From positions 20,874 to 84,873 of the forward strand of contig JAAVYA010000043.1 of assembly GCA_022790855.1 (NCBI GenBank): a DNA stretch of 64,000 nt. Direction: 5' to 3'. The translations under genes and the position numbers were made by a program. Under the pieces are notes generated by a model, which worked only from the letters and a program-made list of their open reading frames with translations, searched no databases and was not told where the DNA came from. This document shows, piece after piece, positions 1 to 8,153 of the stretch (positions are counted from its first letter, which is position 1; each line of letters opens with the position of its first letter). The stretch comes from Lachnospiraceae bacterium. GTDB taxonomy: Bacteria > Bacillota > Clostridia > Lachnospirales > Lachnospiraceae.

Positions 1-1
1 A

Positions 2-1705
2 GAGAGTTCCGATAATTTTGTTTACCACGGAAGAATTGTGGAAAACAATTTTGACTGGGGCAAAGTCCGGCATCTTGAGCTTCCGATGGAAGACCTGGTC
101 ATCTATGAGATGCATGTAAGAGGCTTTACGAAACATGATTCCTCCGGGGTGACGGCAAAGGGAACTTATGAAGGGCTGCGCCAGAAAATTCCTTATCTGA
201 AGGATCTGGGTATCAATGCGGTGGAACTGATGCCTATATTTGAGTTTGATGAGATGGAAAGCGCACGTGTTGTGGACGGAGAGCAGCTTTACAATTATTG
301 GGGCTATAATACGGTCAGCTTTTTTGCTCCCAATACCAGCTATTCTTCCGTAGTAGAGCATAACCATGAGGGAGATGAATTAAAGCAGCTCATTTACGAG
401 CTGAAGACAAACGGGATTGAAGTGATCCTGGATGTGGTATTTAATCACACCGCCGAAGGAAATGAGGACGGCCCATGTTTTTCCTTTAAAGGGATTGACA
501 ATAATATATACTATATTTTGACGCCGGACGGACATTATTACAATTTCAGCGGATGCGGGAATGTGATGAATTGTAATCATCCGGTTACCCGCCGGTTTAT
601 TATTGACTGTCTGCGTTATTGGGTGACAGAATACCGGGTAGACGGTTTCCGGTTTGATCTTGCTTCCATTCTCACCAGGGACTTGAACGGTGTACCTATG
701 GGAGAACCGCCGATTTTGCAGGAGATTGCCTATGATTCTATTTTAGGAAAATCGAAACTGATTGCCGAGGCGTGGGACGCCGGAGGGCTGTATCAGGTGG
801 GAAATTTTCCGGCTTTTAAGAGATGGTCGGAGTGGAACGGTAGGTATCGGGACGATATGCGCCGGTTTCTGAAAGGGGACGGAGGCATGGCCGGAACAGC
901 GATCACGAGAATTACCGGTTCCAAGGATTTATACGATCCGTCTAAGCGGGGAAAAAATGCTTCCGTCAATTTCCTGAATTGCCATGATGGCTTCACCTTA
1001 TATGATATGTATGCCTATAATGAAAAGCATAATGAAAAAAACGGGTGGAATAATACGGACGGTGATAATAACGGCAATAGCTGGAACTGCGGAGTAGAGG
1101 GGATGACAGAAAATCCCGAAATAGAGCAGCTAAGGCGCCGTATGGTGAAAAATGCCTTTGCTACCCTGATGTGCAGCAGGGGGCCGGCCATGTTCTATGC
1201 CGGGGATGAGTTCTGCAATACCCAATTCGGAAACAATAATGCATATTGCCAGGACAATCTGGTTTCCTGGCTGGATTGGAGCCGCTTAGAACAATATCAG
1301 GAGATCCACGACTTTTTCCGGTATATGATAGCTTTTCGGAAAAAGTACGCCATTCTTCGTAAATCCACCAAAGGCGTATCCTGCGGATTCCCGGAGATTA
1401 GTATTCATAATGGTTACCCCTGGAACGGAGGCACAGATAACAGTACGCGTCTCATCGGGGTCATGTATGCGGGCCGAAATGAGGAAGACACGAAAGACGA
1501 CATCGTATTTTACGGAATGAACGCTTTCTGGGAGCCCCTTGATATGCAGCTCCCGAACCTTCCCGAAGGTATGAAATGGAACGTATGCGTCAATACCTAT
1601 ATGGAATACGAGGATGGAAAAGATATGGCTTCATTGACAGACTTTCATTACGGAAGCATACTCAAAGTGATGCCCCGCTCGGTGGTGGTTTTGGTGGCAG
1701 AGTAG
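2..1705 (+). CDS. glgX: Glycogen debranching enzyme (GH13, GlgX/isoamylase type), 5' end outside window
   Basis: The reading frame is open to the left edge, so the gene is cut by the window. A GTG at 38 is internal. About 567 codons are visible and the N-terminal CBM48-like domain expected in this family is missing. The four GH13 signatures are present in order: DVVFNH, then GFRFD with the nucleophile Asp at 656-658, EAWD with the acid/base Glu at 767-769, and NCHD with His-Asp at 983-988. The family cleaves alpha-1,6 branches of glycogen or limit dextrins in the cytoplasm. The closest relatives are GlgX/isoamylase-type enzymes; a pullulanase-like specificity cannot be excluded. The gene converges on the MFS gene, with an inverted repeat between them. 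Confidence 0.88.
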   Translation, partial: ESSDNFVYHGRIVENNFDWGKVRHLELPMEDLVIYEMHVRGFTKHDSSGVTAKGTYEGLRQKIPYLKDLGINAVELMPIFEFDEMESARVVDGEQLYNYWGYNTVSFFAPNTSYSSVVEHNHEGDELKQLIYELKTNGIEVILDVVFNHTAEGNEDGPCFSFKGIDNNIYYILTPDGHYYNFSGCGNVMNCNHPVTRRFIIDCLRYWVTEYRVDGFRFDLASILTRDLNGVPMGEPPILQEIAYDSILGKSKLIAEAWDAGGLYQVGNFPAFKRWSEWNGRYRDDMRRFLKGDGGMAGTAITRITGSKDLYDPSKRGKNASVNFLNCHDGFTLYDMYAYNEKHNEKNGWNNTDGDNNGNSWNCGVEGMTENPEIEQLRRRMVKNAFATLMCSRGPAMFYAGDEFCNTQFGNNNAYCQDNLVSWLDWSRLEQYQEIHDFFRYMIAFRKKYAILRKSTKGVSCGFPEISIHNGYPWNGGTDNSTRLIGVMYAGRNEEDTKDDIVFYGMNAFWEPLDMQLPNLPEGMKWNVCVNTYMEYEDGKDMASLTDFHYGSILKVMPRSVVVLVAE

Positions 1706-1720
1706 GTGGGGAGATGGCAA

Positions 1721-1822
1721 GGGACGCCAGGGAAAAGGGGAGTGAAAAATCTGCAGACCATTTGCGTCTGTTTCACTCCCCTTTTCCCTGGCTGTGCATC
1801 TCGTTTCCTTGACTACTTGGCA
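1721..1822. repeat. Inverted repeat family A, copy 1
   Basis: Perfect 22-bp arms lie at 1726-1747 and 1771-1792. They begin GCCAGGGAAAAGGGG and are followed by a conserved tail TGTGCATCTCGTTTCCTT. The same arms and tail recur near 15.5 and 46.5 kb. It lies between two convergent genes and could end transcription in both directions, but the repetition suggests a mobile or REP-like intergenic element. Confidence 0.85.
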
Positions 1823-1856
1823 TTGGATGCAAACAGTTTTTCGTTTTCGATACACA

Positions 1857-1889
1857 GGCAAGTCATGAGGGATCCTCTCATGACTTGCC
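1857..1889 (-). terminator. Hairpin over the MFS stop codon
   Basis: Perfect 13-bp arms (1857-1869 and 1877-1889, GGCAAGTCATGAG and its complement) enclose a 7-nt loop. The TGA stop of the MFS gene lies inside the hairpin. No clear T-run follows on the minus strand, so it may protect the mRNA end rather than terminate on its own. Confidence 0.5.
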
Positions 1890-3056
1890 GTTCCGTATCC
1901 AAAACAACCCCACCAATAATAGCACCGGAAATACAACAGCAGCTAAAATTCCCATTTTTAAATTATCAGATGTAAGGCTTGAGACGTATCCCACCAGGGA
2001 AGGACCTCCGGAGCAACCCAGATCCCCGCCCAGGGCTAGCAGGGCAAACATGGCTGTTCCGCCGTTTCTCATGGAAGTGGCAGCTTTGCTGAAGCTTCCG
2101 GGCCACATAATGCCTACGGACAGTCCGCACAGGCTGCATCCCACTAAGGACAGCAAAGGGGAGGGAGACAGAGAAATACATAAATAGGAGAGGAGGCATA
2201 ACAGGCAGCTTCCCATCATGAAACGGTTCAAATCGATTTTATCACCGTATTTTCCGTAAAATGCCCGGGCAATTCCCATTAAAAGTGCAAATGCCATAGG
2301 TCCGGCCAGATCTCCCAGGGCTTTGCTGATGCCCAGGCCCTTTTCTGCGAAGGTGGAAGCCCATTGGCTGACGGCCTGTTCACTGGCTCCGGCGCTTACC
2401 ATCATAAGCATCAGTATCCAAAATGTTTTATTGCGTAGCAATTGCATCATGGACAGGCCGGGGGAGCCGTCGTCGGTGACAGGCGCAATGGGAGCCTTGG
2501 CAAACAACAGAGTATTAAGCAGCGGTATGATCATCCAGAGATAAGTCAAAAGCTTCCAATGTTCGATTCCCACGACCTGGAAAAATACGGTGGAAAGCAA
2601 TACGACTCCCACATGGCCCCAACAGTAAAAGGAGTGGAGAAGGCTCATGGCTTTTTCCTTGTGGTCGGTGGGGCAGATCTCCATAATGGGACTGATGAGT
2701 ACTTCAATCAGCCCTCCGCCCAAAGCATAAACCGCAACGGCGGCCAAAAGGCCCAGGAAGGGAGTTGGAAAGACTTCCGGCAGGATGGTAAGCCCTAAAA
2801 GGCCCAAGGCGGAGAAGATATGGGCCAGCAGAATGGCGGTTCGGTAGCCGATTTTGTCTACAAATCCTGCAGACAGCAGATCCACTAAGAGCTGAAGCAG
2901 GAAATTGGCAGTGATCAGTATGGTGATCTGGCTTAGTGGAATGTGGTATGTTTTTTCAAATGTTAAAAAAAGCAGGGGAACGAAATTATTTACAATGGCC
3001 TGCACGATATACCCGATAAAGCAGGCATAAATGGTTTTTTGGTAGCTCCTTGGCAT
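1878..3056 (-). CDS. MFS transporter, fucose-permease-like
   Basis: The 392-residue protein has about 12 hydrophobic segments and an MFS layout, including a GFVDKIGYR loop between segments 2 and 3. It is an inner-membrane secondary transporter; the substrate cannot be read from the sequence. An upstream in-frame ATG at 3182 is possible. I chose 3056 because AAAGGAGG lies 7 nt before it and the protein then begins directly with the first membrane segment (MPRSYQKTIYACFIGY). It faces the debranching enzyme gene and is probably monocistronic. A sugar-related role is only a guess from that neighbour. Confidence 0.8.
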   Translation of the reverse strand: MPRSYQKTIYACFIGYIVQAIVNNFVPLLFLTFEKTYHIPLSQITILITANFLLQLLVDLLSAGFVDKIGYRTAILLAHIFSALGLLGLTILPEVFPTPFLGLLAAVAVYALGGGLIEVLISPIMEICPTDHKEKAMSLLHSFYCWGHVGVVLLSTVFFQVVGIEHWKLLTYLWMIIPLLNTLLFAKAPIAPVTDDGSPGLSMMQLLRNKTFWILMLMMVSAGASEQAVSQWASTFAEKGLGISKALGDLAGPMAFALLMGIARAFYGKYGDKIDLNRFMMGSCLLCLLSYLCISLSPSPLLSLVGCSLCGLSVGIMWPGSFSKAATSMRNGGTAMFALLALGGDLGCSGGPSLVGYVSSLTSDNLKMGILAAVVFPVLLLVGLFWIRNGKS

Positions 3057-3172
3057 AAGCGGGCCTCCTTTGTATTTGCCAGAGACGTTGATTTTTTGAC
3101 AAAATACAACATAGGGAGGCTGCCCTCCCCATGTAACGTTTTGATCACTTATACGAAAAAAACGGCAATCTT

Positions 3173-3552
3173 TTACTTCCAATATTGATCCAAATATTTT
3201 TTTGCGTCGTTATTTGATATAGAAAATTTTTCCATTAAATGGTCTTGGGTGGCCTGATATGGTATTGCCAGTTCCTGACATAGTGAGATAAAGGCCCGGA
3301 TACCCTTCAACTCACCCTTCAGCTCACCTTCTTTTGCAATTTCATCAAATAAAGTGCACATGTCTCCAGCTTCTTTCTCAAAAGCGTTGTAATCAATCCT
3401 GATATTGGCAGCGCCAGCCACGGCCATGATGGCAGAGGGGTCTGTTCTCCACCGAATAAGACGGCGTTGAAAAGGTCGGCAAATTGGTCGTTATTGCGCC
3501 AGTAGTTCTTTAGCACGGTGTCAGGTTTTATGGTATGTGTATTTTTTATCAT
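3173..3552 (-). pseudogene. Relic of an Rpn-type (PD-(D/E)XK) nuclease/transposase-like gene
   Basis: The first 35 residues (beginning MIKNTHTIKPDTVLKNYW, reaching NAVLFGGEQ) match the conserved start of the Rpn/PDDEXK family common in Lachnospiraceae. After that the frame shifts, and the remaining part continues in another frame as a typical family C-terminus (FDEIAKEGELKGELKG, then a charged helical tail ending DQYWK). The central catalytic part, normally a couple of hundred residues, is missing, so an internal deletion has joined the two ends. The gene is non-functional. Function and family assignment rest on recall of the conserved head and tail. Confidence 0.7.
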
Positions 3553-3642
3553 TACGAATGCTTTCTCCTTTTCTGCTCTTTAGTATACTATGAAATGGGC
3601 GGGATTGCAAGGGAGGGGCTGGTTGGCGTGAACAGTAACAGC

Positions 3643-3671
3643 TTGATTTTCAATAGAAATCCATGTATAAT
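3643..3671 (+). promoter_or_regulatory. Promoter, sigma-A type
   Basis: TTGATT (3643-3648) and TATAAT (3666-3671) are separated by 17 nt. They lie 137 nt before the DUF512 gene, which starts the der-plsY-gpsA-nrdD run. Confidence 0.65.
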
Positions 3672-3807
3672 TTCTTCATATTATTTTATAGCTGTACTGT
3701 AGAAAGCGGCCTTTTATGCCCAGGCGAAAAAGGTCTTAGCAGTATCAGAAAAGTAGTACTATAGCAGATTTTTTGCAAGCGTAGTACCAGATAGAAAGGA
3801 AAAAGAC

Positions 3808-5145
3808 TTGAAAGAGCATATGATTAAAAAAATTGTTCCCGGCAGTATCGCAGAGGAACTGGAGCTGTCGCCGGGAGATACGCTTCTTACCGTCAATGGC
3901 CGGGAAGTGGAGGATGTGTTTGACTATCATTATCTGACCAATGAGGAATATCTTACGGTTTTGATCAGAAAAGAAGACGGTGAGGAATGGGAACTGGAAA
4001 TTGAGAAAGAATATGAAGAGGATCTGGGAATAGAATTTGAAAATGGATTGATGGATGACTATAAATCCTGCCATAACCACTGTATTTTTTGTTTTATCGA
4101 TCAGATGCCTCCAGGGATGCGGGATACTTTGTATTTCAAGGATGATGATTCCCGCCTTTCTTTTTTACAGGGAAATTATGTGACTTTGACAAATTTAAAA
4201 GAGCATGATATCCAAAGGATCATACAATATAAGCTGGGACCTATCAATATTTCTGTCCATACCACAAATCCCAGCCTGCGGTGCAGTATGCTGAATAACC
4301 GGTTTGCCGGAGAGGCTCTGGGGCGGATTGGGCAGCTCTATGAAGCGGGAATTCCTATGAATGCCCAGATTGTGCTGTGTAAGGGCATCAACGACAAAGA
4401 AGAGCTTAAGAGAAGTATACGGGATTTGGCCAAATATCTTCCGGTGATGGAAAGCGTATCGGTGGTTCCAGTGGGACTGAGCAAGTTTCGGGAAGGATTG
4501 TATCCCCTAAAGCCTTTTACCAAAGAAGACGCCGGGGAAGTGATTTCTCTGATCCATAACTGGCAGGAGATGTGCTATGACAAATGGGGAAAGCATTTTG
4601 TACATGCCAGCGATGAATGGTATCTTCTGGCGGAACAGGATTTGCCTGGGGAAGAGCGCTATGACGGATATCCCCAGCTGGAAAACGGAGTGGGGATGCT
4701 GCGGCTTTTGGAGACAGAATTTATGGAAGCCCTGACAGAAGCAGCCGAAAGGAAAAAGGAAAGCCCGGCAAAAAAATGCCATACCGTTTCCATTGCCACC
4801 GGGGTGCTGGCTGCGCCGCGGATCCGCGGGCTGGCGGCTGCATTTTGTGAACAGTTTCCGGAGTATAGGGTCTTGATTTATCCCATTCAAAATCATTTTT
4901 TTGGGGAGCAGATTACCGTATCCGGCCTTTTGACAGGACAGGATATTTTAGGGCAGCTTACCGGGCGGGAGCTGGGGGAGAGGCTGCTTTTGCCCTGCAA
5001 CCTTCTGCGCAGTGGGGAAGAGGTTTTTCTGGACGATATGACTTTGACAGATATGAAAAATGCTTTACAAGTCCCCATTGATATTGTAGAATCAAACGGA
5101 CATCATTTACTGGAATGCCTTTGGAAGGAAAAAGATAGGAGATAG
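3808..5145 (+). CDS. DUF512 family radical SAM-like protein with N-terminal PDZ
   Basis: Residues 6-65 form a PDZ-like segment ([20 protein letters not shown]). A CxxxCxxC cluster follows at Cys88, Cys92 and Cys95 ([12 protein letters not shown]), matching the iron-sulfur site of radical SAM enzymes. The C-terminal part carries the DUF512 region. The reaction is unknown; in Firmicutes the gene commonly stands directly before der, as here with a 2-nt gap. The start is TTG: GAAAGGA lies 7 nt upstream of it, while the ATG at 3820 has no suitably placed ribosome site. The protein is cytoplasmic by sequence. Confidence 0.85.
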   Translation: MKEHMIKKIVPGSIAEELELSPGDTLLTVNGREVEDVFDYHYLTNEEYLTVLIRKEDGEEWELEIEKEYEEDLGIEFENGLMDDYKSCHNHCIFCFIDQMPPGMRDTLYFKDDDSRLSFLQGNYVTLTNLKEHDIQRIIQYKLGPINISVHTTNPSLRCSMLNNRFAGEALGRIGQLYEAGIPMNAQIVLCKGINDKEELKRSIRDLAKYLPVMESVSVVPVGLSKFREGLYPLKPFTKEDAGEVISLIHNWQEMCYDKWGKHFVHASDEWYLLAEQDLPGEERYDGYPQLENGVGMLRLLETEFMEALTEAAERKKESPAKKCHTVSIATGVLAAPRIRGLAAAFCEQFPEYRVLIYPIQNHFFGEQITVSGLLTGQDILGQLTGRELGERLLLPCNLLRSGEEVFLDDMTLTDMKNALQVPIDIVESNGHHLLECLWKEKDRR

Positions 5146-5147
5146 AT

Positions 5148-6470
5148 ATGAGTAAACCCATTGTTGCCATCGTGGGACGCCCCAACGTAGGGAAATCCAC
5201 GCTTTTTAACGCTCTGGCGGGGGAGCGCATTTCAATTGTGCAGGATACGCCGGGGGTGACCAGGGACAGGATTTATGCGGACGTTACCTGGCTGAACAAA
5301 AATTTTACCATGATCGACACCGGGGGAATTGAGCCGGAAAGCAAGGATATTATCCTTTCCCAGATGCGGGAACAGGCTCAGATTGCTATTGATACGGCGG
5401 ATGTGATTATTTTTATTACAGACGTGCGCCAGGGAATGGTGGACGCAGACTCTAAGGTAGCGGACATGCTGCGCCGCTGTAAAAAGCCGGTGGTGCTGAC
5501 TGTGAATAAAGTAGACAGCTTTGCAAAATTTATGCCGGATGTGTATGAATTTTATAATCTTGGCATAGGGGATCCCATTCCAATTTCCGCAGCTTCCCGC
5601 CTGGGGTTAGGAGAGCTGTTAGATGAAGTGGCCAACTATTTTCCGGAGGATGCCAATCAGGAGGAAGAGGACGACAGGCCAAAGATTGCCATTGTGGGAA
5701 AGCCCAATGTGGGCAAATCCTCTATGATCAACAAGTTGTGTGGAGAAGAGCGTGTGATCGTTTCGGAGATTGCGGGGACTACCAGAGACGCCATTGACAC
5801 GGAAATCACCTGGCAGGGCAGGGACTATGTATTGATTGATACGGCGGGTTTACGCAGAAAGAATAAGATCAAAGAAGAGATCGAGCGGTTTAGCATTATC
5901 CGGGCGGTGACTGCCGTAGAACGGGCAGATGTGGCGGTGCTTGTCATAGACGCCACGGAAGGCGTTACGGAGCAGGATGCTAAAATCGCAGGGATTGCCC
6001 ATGACCGGGGAAAAGGCGTGATCATTGCCGTGAATAAATGGGACGCTATTGAGAAAAATGACAAGACGATCTACGAGCATACCAACCGCATCCGGGAGAT
6101 CTTAAGTTTTATGCCCTATGCGGAATTACTGTTTTTATCTGCAAAGACAGGACAGCGGATCCACAAATTATTTGATATGATCGATGTGGTGCTGGCCAAT
6201 AGCGCTATGCGGATCCAGACCGGCGTCCTGAACGAGATTGTAACGGAAGCGGTGGCTATGCAGCAGCCCCCATCCGACAAAGGGAAACGGCTGAGAATCT
6301 ATTATGTAACTCAGGTATCCGTGAAGCCGCCTACCTTTGTGATTTTTGTCAATGATAAGGAACTGATGCACTTTTCCTACACCAGATATTTAGAGAACCG
6401 TATCCGGGATGCATTTGGCTTTCAGGGGACGTCGCTTCGGTTTATTATTCGGGAAAGAAAGGAAGGATAG
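5148..6470 (+). CDS. der: Ribosome biogenesis GTPase Der (EngA)
   Basis: Two GTPase domains in tandem are diagnostic. The first has GRPNVGKST at residues 10-18, DTGG near 57 and NKVD at 120-123. The second has GKPNVGKSS at 184-192, DTAG at 231-234 and NKWD at 296-299. A C-terminal KH-like domain follows. Total length of 440 residues is normal. Der acts in late assembly of the 50S ribosomal subunit in the cytoplasm. The gene is tightly packed between the DUF512 gene and plsY, so it is probably cotranscribed. Confidence 0.97.
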   Translation: MSKPIVAIVGRPNVGKSTLFNALAGERISIVQDTPGVTRDRIYADVTWLNKNFTMIDTGGIEPESKDIILSQMREQAQIAIDTADVIIFITDVRQGMVDADSKVADMLRRCKKPVVLTVNKVDSFAKFMPDVYEFYNLGIGDPIPISAASRLGLGELLDEVANYFPEDANQEEEDDRPKIAIVGKPNVGKSSMINKLCGEERVIVSEIAGTTRDAIDTEITWQGRDYVLIDTAGLRRKNKIKEEIERFSIIRAVTAVERADVAVLVIDATEGVTEQDAKIAGIAHDRGKGVIIAVNKWDAIEKNDKTIYEHTNRIREILSFMPYAELLFLSAKTGQRIHKLFDMIDVVLANSAMRIQTGVLNEIVTEAVAMQQPPSDKGKRLRIYYVTQVSVKPPTFVIFVNDKELMHFSYTRYLENRIRDAFGFQGTSLRFIIRERKEG

Positions 6471-6471
6471 T

Positions 6472-7119
6472 ATGGCAAGTCGGATTATTTGCCTGGTGAT
6501 CGGCTATGTATTAGGACTGATTCAGACCGGTTATTTCTACGGAAAGGCTCATCACATTGATATCCGGGAGCATGGCAGCGGAAACGCCGGAACCACCAAT
6601 ACCCTGCGGACCTTAGGATGGAAAGCCGGGGCGGTGACGTTTTTGGGGGATTTATGCAAAGCGATGCTGGCAATTTTGATCGCATGGCTGTTGTTTCGGG
6701 AACGATATCCGGAATCTGTAAAAGTGTTACAGATGTATGGCGGGCTGGGGGCGGTGCTGGGTCATAATTTTCCATTTTATATGGGATTTAAAGGAGGCAA
6801 GGGGATTGCTTGTACTTCCGGATTTATTCTGGCCTGTTTTTGGCAGATCGCACCAATATGCCTGGCTCTGTTTATTTTGGCGGTAGCTCTTACCAGGTAT
6901 GTGTCTCTGGGGTCTATTTTAGTAGTGATCACTTTTTTGATCCAGCTGGTGGTGTTTGTAGAGACAGGGATCATTCCCATAGCAAAACAGTGCCGCATGG
7001 AAGTATATATTCTGGGGGCCTTTTTTACCCTTTTGGCTTTGTGGAAGCACAGGGAGAATATCAAGCGTTTATTGTCCGGAAAAGAAAATAAATTCGGTAT
7101 GAGTAAAAAGGAGGCGTAG
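6472..7119 (+). CDS. plsY: Acyl-phosphate:glycerol-3-phosphate acyltransferase PlsY
   Basis: This 215-residue membrane protein carries the PlsY motifs GSGNAGTTN (about residue 36) and GFKGGKG (about 105). Five hydrophobic segments are expected for the family. It transfers an acyl group from acyl phosphate to glycerol 3-phosphate to make lysophosphatidic acid. An earlier in-frame ATG at 6409 lies inside der. The start at 6472, preceded by GGAAGGA overlapping the der stop, gives the normal N-terminus. The next gene, gpsA, makes its substrate, so the pair supplies phospholipid precursors. Confidence 0.95.
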   Translation: MASRIICLVIGYVLGLIQTGYFYGKAHHIDIREHGSGNAGTTNTLRTLGWKAGAVTFLGDLCKAMLAILIAWLLFRERYPESVKVLQMYGGLGAVLGHNFPFYMGFKGGKGIACTSGFILACFWQIAPICLALFILAVALTRYVSLGSILVVITFLIQLVVFVETGIIPIAKQCRMEVYILGAFFTLLALWKHRENIKRLLSGKENKFGMSKKEA

Positions 7120-7121
7120 AA

Positions 7122-8153
7122 ATGGCAAATGTAAGCGTCATTGGTGCCGGAAGCTGGGGAACTGCTCTGGCCAAGGTGTTGGATACCAATGGACATCGTG
7201 TAACGATATGGTCTGCTCTGCAGGATGAAATTGAAATGTTAAAAAGACACAGGGAGCATACGCTGAAGCTTCCGGGGGTAAAGCTGTCACAGAGAATCTC
7301 ATTTACGGCTGATTTACAGGAGGCTATGGACGGACGCGATCTGCTGGTACTGGCAGTGCCTTCTGTCTATACCAGAAATACGGCCCGCAGTATGTCCGAA
7401 TTTGCCGTTACGGGACAGAAGATTGTCAATGTGGCAAAGGGCATAGAAGAAGGTACGCTAAAGACCCTGGTAGAGATTATAGAAGAAGAAATTCCCGGGG
7501 CGGATGTGGCGGTGCTGTCAGGGCCAAGCCATGCGGAGGAGGTAGGCAGGGGGCTTCCCACTACCTGTGTGGCAGGTGCCCACACCAGAAGCACGGCAGA
7601 ATATATTCAGAATCTGTTTATGAACGAAGTATTCCGTGTCTATACCAGTCCGGATATGCTGGGCATTGAACTGGGCGGTTCCTTGAAAAATGTAATCGCC
7701 CTGGCTGCCGGTATGGCGGATGGTTTGGGTTATGGAGACAATACGAAGGCCGCTCTGATCACCAGGGGAATCACGGAGATTGGACGGCTTGCCCTGGCTA
7801 TGGGAGCTAAGTATGAGACGTTAAGCGGGCTTACCGGAATCGGTGATTTGATCGTGACATGCGCCAGCGTTCACAGCAGAAACCGCAGGGCAGGAATGCT
7901 CATCGGCCAGGGAAAGACCATGGAGGAAGCCATGGATGAAGTGAAGATGGTGGTGGAGGGGGTATACTCCACCAAAGCGGCGGTAGGACTGGCAAAACAA
8001 TACCAGATTCCCATGCCGATCATTGAACAGGTGAACCAAGTATTGTTTTTTGAGAAGCCGGTGAAGGAAGCAGTGCAGGAATTGATGCTCCGGGACCGGA
8101 AAACGGAACATGAAGAGCTGTTGTGGGAAGGAGAAGGAAGAGACGATGGTTAA
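7122..8153 (+). CDS. gpsA: NAD(P)-dependent glycerol-3-phosphate dehydrogenase
   Basis: The N-terminal Rossmann motif GAGSWGTALA (residues 8-17) and the catalytic Lys region LGGSLKNVIALAAG identify GpsA. Length of 343 residues is normal. It reduces dihydroxyacetone phosphate to sn-glycerol 3-phosphate, the substrate of PlsY encoded immediately upstream. AAGGAGG precedes the ATG. The end overlaps the start of nrdD by 8 nt (ATGGTTAA), suggesting translational coupling. Confidence 0.96.
   Translation: MANVSVIGAGSWGTALAKVLDTNGHRVTIWSALQDEIEMLKRHREHTLKLPGVKLSQRISFTADLQEAMDGRDLLVLAVPSVYTRNTARSMSEFAVTGQKIVNVAKGIEEGTLKTLVEIIEEEIPGADVAVLSGPSHAEEVGRGLPTTCVAGAHTRSTAEYIQNLFMNEVFRVYTSPDMLGIELGGSLKNVIALAAGMADGLGYGDNTKAALITRGITEIGRLALAMGAKYETLSGLTGIGDLIVTCASVHSRNRRAGMLIGQGKTMEEAMDEVKMVVEGVYSTKAAVGLAKQYQIPMPIIEQVNQVLFFEKPVKEAVQELMLRDRKTEHEELLWEGEGRDDG

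Noticed and set aside
1631..1936. Small minus-strand frame with Cys-rich product across repeat A copy 1
   Set aside because: It arises from the inverted repeat and overlaps glgX; similar frames appear over other copies of the repeat.
8110..8145. Upstream ATG extending nrdD by 12 residues
   Set aside because: It lies inside gpsA, has no ribosome site, and the ATP-cone begins at the later ATG, which has a strong site.
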